A stretch of DNA of 64,000 nucleotides from Vibrio ostreae (GTDB lineage: Bacteria > Pseudomonadota > Gammaproteobacteria > Enterobacterales > Vibrionaceae). Shown in pieces: positions 8,338 through 16,702 of this stretch. The notes below the pieces were generated by a model. That model had not been told where the DNA came from, made no database searches, and was given only the letters and a program-made list of their open reading frames with translations. How positions within the stretch are numbered: position 1 is the stretch's first letter; each line of letters opens with the position of its first letter. The translations under genes and the position numbers were made by a program. Location of the stretch: the NCBI RefSeq assembly GCF_019226825.1, contig NZ_CP076642.1, forward strand, positions 558,001-622,000, given 5' to 3'.

Positions 8338-9789
8338 TTATACGTCGTATGTGGTTGACGCTGTGTCACCACCAGTACCGGTCCAGTTGGTGTGGAAGAA
8401 CTCACCGCGTGCACGGTCAGTACGCTCATAAGTGTGCGCACCGAAGTAGTCACGTTGCGCCTGCAGCAGGTTCGCTGGCAGACGAGCCGTGGTGTAGCCA
8501 TCCAGGAACGTCAGCGCTGAAGTAGTACATGGCATCGGGATGCCTGCTTCCAGCGATTTCGCTGCCACTTTACGCCATGCTGCCAGACTGCCGGTCAGGA
8601 TGTTTTTGAAGTAGTCATCTGAGCCCAGGAAAGCCAGCTGCGCATTGTTTTCGTAAGCGTCACGGATGTTGCCCAGGAACGCAGAGCGGATGATACAACC
8701 GCCACGCCACATCAGAGCGACGTTACCGTAGTTCAGATCCCAGCCGTTTTCGTTTGACGCTTCACGCATCAGCATAAAGCCTTGTGCGTAAGAGATGATT
8801 TTTGAAGCCAGCAGAGCCTGACGCAGTGCATCCACCCACTCTTGCTTGTCGCCTTCCACCGGCGTGATGGTTTTGCCGAACAGCTTCTCGGCTTCAACAC
8901 GTTGGTCTTTCAGGGCAGACAGGCAACGAGAGAACACAGACTCAGAGATCAGAGTCAGTGGAATGCCCAGGTCCAGTGCGTTGATACCGGTCCATTTACC
9001 GGTACCTTTCTGGCCCGCGGTGTCGAGGATTTTTTCAACCAGTGCTTCGCCGTCTTCGTCTTTGTAGCCCAGGATGTCAGCCGTGATTTCCACCAGGTAG
9101 CTGTTCAGCTCAGTTTTGTTCCAGTCAGTAAATACGGCCTGCATTTCATCTGCAGACATGCCCAGACCATCTTTCATGAACTGGTATGCTTCAGTGATCA
9201 GCTGCATGTCGCCGTATTCGATGCCGTTGTGTACCATTTTCACGAAGTGGCCAGCACCGTCGTTACCAACCCAGTCACAGCAAGGCTCACCCGCATCAGT
9301 TTTTGCAGAGATGCCCTGGAAGATAGGCTTAACCGCTTGCCATGCCTCCGGCGCGCCGCCAGGCATGATAGAAGGTCCGAAACGTGCGCCTTCTTCACCA
9401 CCGGATACACCCGTACCGATGAAGTGGATGCCTTTTTCACGCAGTGCTGCAACGCGACGGTTGGTGTCTGGGTAGTTGGTGTTACCGCCATCGATGATGA
9501 TGTCGCCTTTGTCCAGCAGAGGAACCAGTTGGTCGATGAATGCATCAACCACGGCACCCGCGCGAACCATCAGCATCACTTTACGTGGCGCTTCCAGTTT
9601 GTCGACCAGCTCTTGCAGGGTGTAAGCACCTACAATGTTGGTGCCTTTCGCCGGGCCTTGCAGGAATTCGTCGACTTTCGCCGCAGTACGGTTATGTGCC
9701 ACCACTTTAAAGCCGTGGTCGTTCATGTTCAGGATAAGGTTCTGGCCCATGACTGCCAGGCCGATAACTCCGATATCCGCCTTCATCAT
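8338..9789 (-). CDS. gnd: 6-phosphogluconate dehydrogenase, decarboxylating
   Basis: 483 residues, full length. The NADP turn GLAVMGQN, the signature GGNTNYPDTNRR and the catalytic GHFVKMVHNGIEYGDMQ are all present. It converts 6-phosphogluconate to ribulose 5-phosphate, CO2 and NADPH. Unusually, it is the last gene of a sugar-acid operon, coupled to yhcH by a one-base stop/start overlap (TAATG). Here it would finish the 2-ketogluconate route, in which the upstream reductase makes 6-phosphogluconate. I suspect it is a pathway-dedicated second copy, because housekeeping gnd in vibrios normally lies near zwf and pgl; the rest of the genome would have to be checked. A second ATG three bases in is equally possible. 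Confidence 0.96.
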   Translation of the reverse strand: MMKADIGVIGLAVMGQNLILNMNDHGFKVVAHNRTAAKVDEFLQGPAKGTNIVGAYTLQELVDKLEAPRKVMLMVRAGAVVDAFIDQLVPLLDKGDIIIDGGNTNYPDTNRRVAALREKGIHFIGTGVSGGEEGARFGPSIMPGGAPEAWQAVKPIFQGISAKTDAGEPCCDWVGNDGAGHFVKMVHNGIEYGDMQLITEAYQFMKDGLGMSADEMQAVFTDWNKTELNSYLVEITADILGYKDEDGEALVEKILDTAGQKGTGKWTGINALDLGIPLTLISESVFSRCLSALKDQRVEAEKLFGKTITPVEGDKQEWVDALRQALLASKIISYAQGFMLMREASNENGWDLNYGNVALMWRGGCIIRSAFLGNIRDAYENNAQLAFLGSDDYFKNILTGSLAAWRKVAAKSLEAGIPMPCTTSALTFLDGYTTARLPANLLQAQRDYFGAHTYERTDRARGEFFHTNWTGTGGDTASTTYDV

Positions 9790-10265
9790 TATTGCTCCTG
9801 TTGTAAGATGGATTGTCTGATTTTAATCACCGCTTTACGCAAACTGACCGATGCTTCACCAAGGTGACACTGCGGCTTATGCACTTCTCCCGGAAAAAAC
9901 ACCGCCAACTCGCCCGGCTTCATCAGAACATAGCGACCTTCGCGGCTACTGCCAAAATAGACGTCGTGCTCCACCAGCGATAAGTCTTCCACCACCAGCT
10001 CATCATGGGCAAAACCCATATATTCTTCGCCTGCAAGCAGCACATGCACATCGATAAACTGCTTGTGGATTTCAAACATACGACCATCCGCCGGATCGGT
10101 ATTGACGTGTTTCATTTCAATCCACACATCATCCGGCTGCAGCACAACATTACCCGGTTCCGTCTGCTCTTCGATGACCTTGAGCGCTTGTTGGATAATA
10201 TGTTTGAGGTTTTTTTTGATATAGGGATACGCTTGTAAGTTGTCCCAACGACCCGTAAACATCAC
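9789..10265 (-). CDS. YhcH/YjgK/YiaL family protein, putative sugar-acid anomerase or isomerase
   Basis: 158 residues of the cupin-like YhcH/YjgK/YiaL (DUF386) family. The FEIHKQFIDVHVLLAGEE segment and the MKPGELAVFFPGEVHKPQC segment (KPGELAVFFPGEVHKP) carry the His/Glu residues that bind metal in this fold. Members sit in operons for sialic acid, ketogulonate and beta-galactosides and are thought to help sugar ring opening or anomer exchange; few are assayed. Its start overlaps the reductase stop by four bases and its stop overlaps gnd, so it is tightly coupled to both. In this operon its likely substrate is 2-ketogluconate or its 6-phosphate, which cyclise readily. That is inference. Confidence 0.85.
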   Translation of the reverse strand: MMFTGRWDNLQAYPYIKKNLKHIIQQALKVIEEQTEPGNVVLQPDDVWIEMKHVNTDPADGRMFEIHKQFIDVHVLLAGEEYMGFAHDELVVEDLSLVEHDVYFGSSREGRYVLMKPGELAVFFPGEVHKPQCHLGEASVSLRKAVIKIRQSILQQEQ

Positions 10266-11260
10266 GCGTTCCTCTTAGTTTGTGTACCGTTCAGCAAATG
10301 ACGGTTTGCGCAGTTGCGCGACAGATCACCCTGTAACGCGGCAATTATATTGTCGACCGCACAAGCGACCATCTGTTCGCGGGTTTCTCCGGTTGCTGAG
10401 CCAATGTGCGGAAAAATTACCGCATTATCGAGTTTGCACAGCGGAGAGTCGCCCGGCAGCGGTTCGACTTCGAACACATCCAGACCGGCAGCCCGAATCT
10501 GGCCCTGACTTAACGCCTCAATAAGCGCTGATTCATCAACGACTTTACCGCGTGATCCATTAACAAAAATGGCGCTGGATTTCATCAGGGCGAACTGTGC
10601 TTGACCAATCAGGCGCTCGGTCTCTGCAGTCAGTGGCACCATCACACAGACAAAATCGGAGGTCTTAAGCAAGGTCTCCATTTCGGTACGGGTCGCATTC
10701 AGCACCTGATCCGCTTCCTGATGCGCACTGCGATTGCAGTACTGAATGTTCATGTTAAAGCCTAAATGAGCACGACGGGCCACGGCATAGCCAATCCGGC
10801 CCATCCCGATAATGCCCAGCGTTTTGCCGTGCACATCGACGCCGTAATACTCTTCACCGATACTTTTGGTCCACTTCCCGTCTCGCACCAGATTGGATAA
10901 CTCAACTGCCCGGCGCGCGGCACACATTATCTGCATAAATACGGTATCAGCGGTCGTTTCGGTCAGAACACTCGGTGTATGCATCAATGGAATGCCACGC
11001 TTAGCGAGATAATCGAGGTCAAATTGATCGGTACCCACAGAGATCGTCGACAGTGCTTCAAGCCTGGAGGCGGATTGCAGCAATTGCGGCGGCATCTCAA
11101 CGCTGGCGCCAATCGCACCTTGCGCATCAGCAAGCGCGGCTGCAAATTCGCTGCGGTTGCTGTCGTTGACACCATCAAAGACCTGCAGGTCAAAATGCTG
11201 CTCCAGCTGACGTTGGTACTGCTCCGGAATGCTTTTGTACAACACAACTTTCTTTTTCAT
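10262..11260 (-). CDS. kguD: 2-ketogluconate (6-phosphate) reductase, D-2-hydroxyacid dehydrogenase family
   Basis: 332 residues of the GhrB/2-ketogluconate reductase branch. The NAD(P) turn is GIIGMGRIG, and the catalytic Arg, Glu and His lie in NGSRGKVVDE, GLDVFEVEPLP and FPHIGSAT. Two bases after the kinase stop and overlapping yhcH by four, it is inside a tight operon with a KguK-like kinase and gnd. This order implies reduction of 2-keto-6-phosphogluconate to 6-phosphogluconate, the KguD reaction known from Pseudomonas. GhrB of enteric bacteria is close in sequence and reduces glyoxylate, hydroxypyruvate and 2-ketogluconate, so the name rests on context. Confidence 0.82.
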   Translation of the reverse strand: MKKKVVLYKSIPEQYQRQLEQHFDLQVFDGVNDSNRSEFAAALADAQGAIGASVEMPPQLLQSASRLEALSTISVGTDQFDLDYLAKRGIPLMHTPSVLTETTADTVFMQIMCAARRAVELSNLVRDGKWTKSIGEEYYGVDVHGKTLGIIGMGRIGYAVARRAHLGFNMNIQYCNRSAHQEADQVLNATRTEMETLLKTSDFVCVMVPLTAETERLIGQAQFALMKSSAIFVNGSRGKVVDESALIEALSQGQIRAAGLDVFEVEPLPGDSPLCKLDNAVIFPHIGSATGETREQMVACAVDNIIAALQGDLSRNCANRHLLNGTQTKRNA

Positions 11261-11262
11261 CG

Positions 11263-12222
11263 TTAAGCCCTTGGTTCAAATTGATTTAATTGGGTACGGC
11301 TTGGCAGCCCCTCACTGTCTCCGCGAACCTGCACTGCCAGCGCACCAAACCAGTTGCCTCTCTGTACAGCCTGCTCAAGTGTGCGGCCGTCGAGTAATGC
11401 GGATACCACGCCAACCGCAAAGCTGTCACCCGCACCGACCGTATCGACCACTTTCTCGACCATAATCCCCTGCACCGTGCCTGACTCACCGCCGGCATGT
11501 TTAAAGTAGGCGCCATCGCTGCCAAGTTTCACCACTACCAGTTGCACACCACGCGCTAAATAAAAATCGGCAATCTTCTCTGGGTCCTCGCTGCCGGTCA
11601 GTATCTTGCCTTCATTGATTCCCGGCAACACCACATCGCAGCCACATGCCAACTCATTGATGGTGTCGCGCATCGTCTGCTCATCCGGCCATAACGTCGG
11701 ACGAAGATTGGTATCAAACGAGGTTGAGGCTCCCGCTGTCTTCGCTTGCTGCAATGCATAGCGCGATAGCGCCAGCAACGACGGAGACACCGCCGCCGCG
11801 ACGCCGGTCAGGTGTAGGTGACTGTTTTCACCGATGAGATCAGGCTGAAAATCATCTGCACTTAACGTGCTGGCCGCAGAACGGCGGCGAAAGTATTCCA
11901 CCGCAGGATCGCTGCCATCGTTCTGCAGGCTCTTAAATACCATCCCGGTCGAGTGATCATCGCTGGTTGAGATCCAACCGGTATTGACTCCTTCATCAGC
12001 CAGTGCCTGAGTGATGAACTCGCCCCAGCAGTCACGGCCGACTTTCGTCACGTAACGAGAGTCAAAACCAAGCCGCGCCATACCAATCGCGACATTAAGT
12101 TCAGCACCGGCCAGATGGCGGTTAAATGTTTCCACCTTTGCCAGCGGACCGATCTGATTGGCGACCATCATCGCCATCGCTTCACCCAGCGTTACAAAAG
12201 ACTTGCTTGGTACTGTATTCAT
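11263..12222 (-). CDS. kguK: PfkB-family 2-ketogluconate kinase
   Basis: 319 residues from the ATG at 12222, which has GGGGGAGAA before it. An upstream in-frame start at 12297 would add 25 unlikely residues and fall over the operator. The PfkB signatures are complete: HLAGAELNVAIGMARLGF near the N-terminus and DTVGAGDSFAVG with the catalytic Asp near the C-terminus. VEYFRRRSAAS and the C-terminal AVQVRGDSEGLPSR resemble Pseudomonas KguK more than enteric KdgK. The kinase would make 2-keto-6-phosphogluconate. KdgK (2-keto-3-deoxygluconate kinase) remains the main alternative; the following reductase plus gnd favours KguK. An operator lies about 84 bases upstream. Confidence 0.8.
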   Translation of the reverse strand: MNTVPSKSFVTLGEAMAMMVANQIGPLAKVETFNRHLAGAELNVAIGMARLGFDSRYVTKVGRDCWGEFITQALADEGVNTGWISTSDDHSTGMVFKSLQNDGSDPAVEYFRRRSAASTLSADDFQPDLIGENSHLHLTGVAAAVSPSLLALSRYALQQAKTAGASTSFDTNLRPTLWPDEQTMRDTINELACGCDVVLPGINEGKILTGSEDPEKIADFYLARGVQLVVVKLGSDGAYFKHAGGESGTVQGIMVEKVVDTVGAGDSFAVGVVSALLDGRTLEQAVQRGNWFGALAVQVRGDSEGLPSRTQLNQFEPRA

Positions 12223-12299
12223 TGCGTTCTCCCCCGGCACCATCGCTGTCCTCCCTCTCTCCGGCGATGATTCATCAAGCCAGGGAGAAGACCACAACG

Positions 12300-12313
12300 T
12301 GGAACCGATTCCA
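12300..12313. promoter_or_regulatory. LacI-type operator before the kinase gene
   Basis: TGGAACCGATTCCA is the exact reverse complement of the core of the operator before dctP (15248-15261). It lies in the 165-base gap between dctM and kguK, implying an internal, co-regulated promoter. It resembles, from memory, the PtxS operator of Pseudomonas (TGAAACCGGTTTCA). Confidence 0.8.
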
Positions 12314-12387
12314 AATTTTAACTAAAACAATGCATGGTGACAGCCAATAGCGCTTAGCGCATTGGCTCGTTCACCCTGACAAAAAGC

Positions 12388-13647
12388 TCATACCAATAAC
12401 ACGAATGGCATAAAGATCACGGCCAGCAGAACCGCCAGAATCACAGCGATGTAAGGCATCACCGCCTTAAACGATTGATCAAGAGACAATCCGCCGATCA
12501 CACTCGATATCAGCAGGCATAACCCGTATGGCGGAGTGATCAGACCAACCGACAGAGTAATGATGATAACCACGCCCAGTTGTACCGGATCCACACCCAT
12601 TGACAGAGCAACCGGATAAATCACTGGTACAAACAACACCATAGCCGGAATCGCATCCATGAACGTACCGATGAACAGGAAGAACGCAATGATGATAAAC
12701 AGGAACAGATATTCATTACCGCCCAGGCTGTTAAAGAAATCCGCCACCATCACGTTGATTTTGTAGTAGCCGAGGAATTCACCCAGTGCAGACGCTGCTG
12801 CCAGAGCAAACAGAGACAGACAGCTCAGTTTCAGAGTTTCGACAAACACTTTTGGCATATCGCGCCAGGTGATGGTTTTGTAGTAATAAGCACTAATCGC
12901 GTAAGCATAGATGGCAGAGAAAGCGGCCGCTTCGGTTGGTGTAAACACACCAAAGACGATACCACCGATAATGATCAGCGGCGTGATCATGGCAGGCAAA
13001 GCATCTTTAGCCAGCGCAATAAATTCTGCGCGGGTAATCTTTTCCATAATTGGCAGATTATCGCAACGGGCAATGATACCAATCACAAACATCATACCGA
13101 AACCAATCAATATACCTGGCAGCATACCACCGATAAACAGTTGTCCGACCGAGGTATTGGTCAGGCCGCCATAGATAACCATGGTAATACTAGGCGGAAT
13201 AATACTGCCGATGGTCGACGAAGCCGCGGTCACCCCGACCGACATTTCACGGCTGTAGCCTTTATCGATCATGTTCGGAATAAGAATTTTACCTACCCCA
13301 GCGGTATCGGCGGTTGAGGAACCACTCACTCCGGCAAATAACATCGACACAATCACGTTGGCATGGCCAAGCCCACCCGGACGACGTCCGGCCAGAGCGA
13401 TAGAAAAATCAATCAGGCGACGGGAAATACTGCCGCTGTTCATAATGTTTGCGGTCAGGATGAACAAAGGCACCGCCAGCAGTACGTATGAATTGAGTCC
13501 GTAAAACATTTTCATCGGAATCATGGTATTTGGCGTGCCAGCCATAGTCGCAATACCGGTCAGAGCAGAAATGCCAATCGAAAACGCAATCGGGACCCCG
13601 ATAATGATCAAGCCGATAAACAGCACGGTAATTAATGCGAGTTCCAT
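12388..13647 (-). CDS. dctM: TRAP transporter large permease subunit
   Basis: 419 residues with about 12 hydrophobic segments, typical of the DctM family. Recognisable marks are VPLFILTANIMNSG, FAGVSGSSTADTAGVG and FTPTEAAAFSAIYA. With DctQ and DctP it forms a sodium-driven tripartite importer of acidic solutes. Its start lies inside dctQ (16-base overlap), so the two membrane subunits are translationally coupled. Operon context points to a hexonate such as 2-ketogluconate. Characterised kgu operons in Pseudomonas use an MFS carrier instead. Confidence 0.93.
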   Translation of the reverse strand: MELALITVLFIGLIIIGVPIAFSIGISALTGIATMAGTPNTMIPMKMFYGLNSYVLLAVPLFILTANIMNSGSISRRLIDFSIALAGRRPGGLGHANVIVSMLFAGVSGSSTADTAGVGKILIPNMIDKGYSREMSVGVTAASSTIGSIIPPSITMVIYGGLTNTSVGQLFIGGMLPGILIGFGMMFVIGIIARCDNLPIMEKITRAEFIALAKDALPAMITPLIIIGGIVFGVFTPTEAAAFSAIYAYAISAYYYKTITWRDMPKVFVETLKLSCLSLFALAAASALGEFLGYYKINVMVADFFNSLGGNEYLFLFIIIAFFLFIGTFMDAIPAMVLFVPVIYPVALSMGVDPVQLGVVIIITLSVGLITPPYGLCLLISSVIGGLSLDQSFKAVMPYIAVILAVLLAVIFMPFVLLV

Positions 13648-14135
13648 ACAACCCCCTTCTTAGAAGCATTTCTTAACTTCGCCACTTCTTTGATCATGTT
13701 ATCGACCAGATAGACACTGGAACTGATGAAGGTGACCGGCATAACCAGCCAGATATAGCCCTGTTTAAACTCCGGCACGGTAATCCAGCGTGAATTCCAG
13801 AATGTCTGGGTAATTTCCACACTGTAAACAGAGCACAGGATACAGAACACCAGCATAATCAGGTTCTGTACCAGTAACAGACAGGAACGTTTATTCCCTT
13901 CAAACTTATCGGTCAGGATACGAAAGCTAAAGTGCTCGTTTTCCCGTACCATCACGGCGGCGCCGAGGAACATCGCCCATATAAAGGCGTTGACCGCCAC
14001 TTCTTCTGTCCATAGAACCGAGATACCCAGATAGCGGGTAGCGACCTGAACCAGAGTCGCTACCACAAAGATCACCAGGCATACTGCACCGATAGTCAGC
14101 TGAAGTTTGGCCATGAGTAAAGTCAGATATTTCAT
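13632..14135 (-). CDS. dctQ: TRAP transporter small permease subunit
   Basis: 167 residues from the ATG at 14135 (AAAGGACGA ahead of it); an ATG at 14156 is also open but has a poorer site. Four hydrophobic helices and the DctQ pattern (VATRYLGISVLWTEEVAVNAFIWAMFLGAAVMV, seen here as TEEVAVNAFIWAMFLG and VRENEHFSF) identify the small membrane subunit. It sits between dctP and dctM in the usual order. Confidence 0.92.
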   Translation of the reverse strand: MKYLTLLMAKLQLTIGAVCLVIFVVATLVQVATRYLGISVLWTEEVAVNAFIWAMFLGAAVMVRENEHFSFRILTDKFEGNKRSCLLLVQNLIMLVFCILCSVYSVEITQTFWNSRWITVPEFKQGYIWLVMPVTFISSSVYLVDNMIKEVAKLRNASKKGVVWNSH

Positions 14136-14193
14136 ACTGTTCGTCCTTTCTCCCATTGCTCAAAGAGCAAGACTAAAGCCTGTTAATCGAGCC

Positions 14194-15189
14194 TTAACGT
14201 GCCTGACGGATAGTCTCAATCACGTCAGTCATACCATGCTTAGCAGCCCACTCGTCCTGAATCGCCACCGCCTTTTCAATAAACGGACCGCGTTCAACCG
14301 AGTTTACAATCGCTCCATCATCAATCGCTTTCTGCTTAAATTCAGATTCCTGAGCGTAAAGTGCTTGTCGCTCAGCGTCAGTCGCCGCTGTGACCGCCTT
14401 GTCAAACGCGGCGCGCTGCTCATCGCTGAAGCTTTCCCACACACTGTTGCGAACCAGCAATAGACGCGTGGTGTAATCATGGCCGGTTTCAGAGATGTAT
14501 TTACCGTTTGAGGTTTTATGATGCTCCATCGGAATGAAGTATGGATAAGCGTTTTCTGCACCATCGACCACGTTGCTTGACAATGCCTGATACAACTCGG
14601 CCCAGGCTACCGAAGTCGGAATCGCGCCGATATCTTTCCAGTATTGGGATACGACACCGGATGTCTGGGTGCGGATTTTAAGCCCTTTCGCATCTTCGAT
14701 GGTGTTGATTGGTCGTTTGCCGTACCAGTGACGCACACCGGCGGTCCAGTAACCGGCCACGCGATATTTCTCACCGGATTTGGTGTAAATAATGTCGGCC
14801 ACTTTTTTGCCCACTTCGCCATCAACCACCTTTTCCCAGTGGCTGTAGTCGTCAAAAAGGTAGAGTAAAGAGAACAGATCGACTTCATCAATGCCGGAGG
14901 AGGTCATGAAACCCGGCGAAACCAGCACCACATCAGCGCCACCCAGAACCAGTTTCTCAACCAGTTCACTTTCGTTAGTACCAATGGTACCCGCGTGAAC
15001 TTCAACATCAAAAAGTCCCGATTGATCAGCGACTTCTTTCAGTTTCAGCATACCGGTCTGATACGGACTAGAAACATTGGTCTGGTTGTGAGCCGCCACC
15101 AGATGCAGCGCACCACTACCGGCGGTATCGTTCGATTCACCACATCCGAACAGGGCGGTGGCTACTAGCAGCGCAAGGTACTTTTTCAT
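14194..15189 (-). CDS. dctP: TRAP transporter solute-binding lipoprotein
   Basis: 331 residues. The N-terminus MKKYLALLVATALFGC ends in a lipobox, so the binding protein is lipid-anchored at Cys16, which is less common than free periplasmic DctP. The DctP fold shows in GLKIRTQTSGVVSQYWKDIGA (GLKIRTQTSG carries the carboxylate-binding Arg) and ELYQALSSNVVDGAENAYPY. A GGAG ribosome site precedes the ATG. The promoter region just upstream carries the palindromic operator at 15246-15263. Ligand from operon context: 2-ketogluconate or a related hexonate. Confidence 0.9.
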   Translation of the reverse strand: MKKYLALLVATALFGCGESNDTAGSGALHLVAAHNQTNVSSPYQTGMLKLKEVADQSGLFDVEVHAGTIGTNESELVEKLVLGGADVVLVSPGFMTSSGIDEVDLFSLLYLFDDYSHWEKVVDGEVGKKVADIIYTKSGEKYRVAGYWTAGVRHWYGKRPINTIEDAKGLKIRTQTSGVVSQYWKDIGAIPTSVAWAELYQALSSNVVDGAENAYPYFIPMEHHKTSNGKYISETGHDYTTRLLLVRNSVWESFSDEQRAAFDKAVTAATDAERQALYAQESEFKQKAIDDGAIVNSVERGPFIEKAVAIQDEWAAKHGMTDVIETIRQAR

Positions 15190-15245
15190 AATGAGCTCCA
15201 GTTAAAAGCGTTGTTGTTATGTTCACGTTACGCTGAATAACATAG

Positions 15246-15263
15246 TCTGGAATCGGTTCCAGA
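15246..15263. promoter_or_regulatory. LacI-type operator before the TRAP/ketogluconate operon
   Basis: TCTGGAATCGGTTCCAGA has exact 7-bp arms (TCTGGAA/TTCCAGA) around TCGG, 57 bases before the dctP start. The core is repeated in opposite orientation at 12300-12313. The downstream operon follows a LacI-family gene. Confidence 0.85.
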
Positions 15264-15420
15264 CACAGCACCAAAATGAGGAACTGTGATCAAAACGTCA
15301 CCAATATGATGCAGGTTGTTATTTTTTGAGATTGCAGTAACACAATCGTAAAGAGAGATCAGGACAGGTAAAAGAGTGGTACTAAAGATGCCGCCAGGCT
15401 TTTTAAAAATAACGGCTGTA

Positions 15421-15446
15421 GCCTGTTACACCAGGTTGTAACAGGC
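15421..15446 (-). terminator. Terminator of the LacI-family gene
   Basis: GCCTGTTACA (15421-15430) pairs exactly with TGTAACAGGC (15437-15446), six bases past the regulator stop. A T-rich stretch follows some 20 bases further on the minus strand. It separates the regulator from the dctP promoter. Confidence 0.7.
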
Positions 15447-15452
15447 ATTGAT

Positions 15453-16478
15453 TCAGGTTGAGGCCCGGACAATCAGCTCCGCAGGCAAGCGTATTTGCTG
15501 TGGCGGTTGTTCGCTGCCGCGAATGCGTGCAATCAAGCGTTCACACGCCGTTTCACCGATTTGTCGGGTTGGCTGGCGCATCGCCGTAATTCCCCCACCG
15601 ACTAATTGTGCCCAGTCGGGATCATCAATACTGAGTAATCCCAGCGCTTCTCCCAGATGCATATCAAGCTGTTTTAATGCCTTAGCCGCACACATGGTCG
15701 CCACACCATTGGTGCAAAACAGCGCTTTTTTCAGCCCGCGCTTATTGTCAATAAACGCACGAATCGGCGCTCTCAGTTTGTCACCACTCATGTCGGCCAT
15801 TTCAACCACCTCACAGCTCATGCCTTCATGCTGGCTGACAAACATCTGCAATGCTTCAACCCTTTCACGGCGGGTTGCAATGGTCAGAGGCTGAGTAATG
15901 ACCAACAAAGACTCATAACATTTCTCCACTAAATGCTGACAAGCCAACTCAGCCGCCCCGGTATTATCCAGCCCTACCGAGTCGACACTGTGCGTCGGGT
16001 CAATCCGGTCAACGAACACAAACGGGCAGTCAATACGGCTCAGCATACCAAGGTGGCCGCTTTCCATCCCCAGAGTATTGACGATAATGCCGTCGACCCG
16101 ATGATCTTCCAGCATTTCCAGATAACGCTCCTGCTGATCAAGACGGTTATCGGTATTGCACACCATCAGCATATAGCCTTCGCGACGGCAGATATGCTCA
16201 ATCCCCTGCAATACATCAATCGAATACGGGTTGGTGACATCGGCCAGCAGCAAACCAATCAGTTTGGAATGGCCGGCTTTGAGCATACGCGCGGAATGGC
16301 TGGGACGATAGCCCAGATGGGCGATCGCCTGAGCAATTTTTTCACGCAGTGGTTCAGAAAGTTTGTCTTGTTCACCGTTGAGATAGCGCGACACACTGGT
16401 TTTACCCACCTCAGCGTATTTGGCCACATCTGAGATGGTGGCAAAAGCTTTGCCTTGCTTTCTTGATTTTGTATTCAC
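15453..16478 (-). CDS. LacI-family regulator of ketogluconate catabolism
   Basis: 341 residues. The LacI helix-turn-helix is at the N-terminus (ATISDVAKYAEVGKTSVSRYLNG as ATISDVAKYAEVGKTSVSR), followed by the hinge LGYRPSHSARMLKAG and a periplasmic-binding-like core (IGLLLADVTNPYSIDVLQGIE, beginning IGLLLADVTNPYS). It is co-oriented with and immediately upstream of the TRAP/kinase/reductase operon and has its own terminator. By analogy with PtxS of Pseudomonas it should repress at the TGGAA-type palindromes and respond to 2-ketogluconate. A degenerate GGTTCCA half-site at 16567-16573 in its own upstream region may allow weak self-control. Confidence 0.88.
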   Translation of the reverse strand: MNTKSRKQGKAFATISDVAKYAEVGKTSVSRYLNGEQDKLSEPLREKIAQAIAHLGYRPSHSARMLKAGHSKLIGLLLADVTNPYSIDVLQGIEHICRREGYMLMVCNTDNRLDQQERYLEMLEDHRVDGIIVNTLGMESGHLGMLSRIDCPFVFVDRIDPTHSVDSVGLDNTGAAELACQHLVEKCYESLLVITQPLTIATRRERVEALQMFVSQHEGMSCEVVEMADMSGDKLRAPIRAFIDNKRGLKKALFCTNGVATMCAAKALKQLDMHLGEALGLLSIDDPDWAQLVGGGITAMRQPTRQIGETACERLIARIRGSEQPPQQIRLPAELIVRAST

Positions 16479-16702
16479 GGGGTTTGTCCGGTCATTACGG
16501 CAACCACCTAATTCACATCACCAATAACGTGGATCAAACAGTAGCTGCGGCCTTTTGATGGTCAATGGTTCCAAAATCTACTACGTATTTACATGTGATT
16601 ACCAGTTGTTCAAGCAAGATATGAACGCATAATGCCCTAAAAAAGTGACCCAGTTCTGAAAATGTTCAGCATGTACCAGCGGATACCGCCTCTGGAAAGT
16701 CT

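Noticed and set aside
8842..9867. A 341-codon open frame on the plus strand opposite gnd
   Set aside because: It lies fully antisense to a clear gnd gene with all catalytic motifs and resembles no protein family; long shadow frames are common opposite highly expressed genes.
11263..12222. Kinase as KdgK of the hexuronate pathway
   Set aside because: It belongs to an operon with a ketogluconate-type reductase and gnd and has its own operator; sequence features recall KguK more than KdgK. KdgK is kept only as an alternative.
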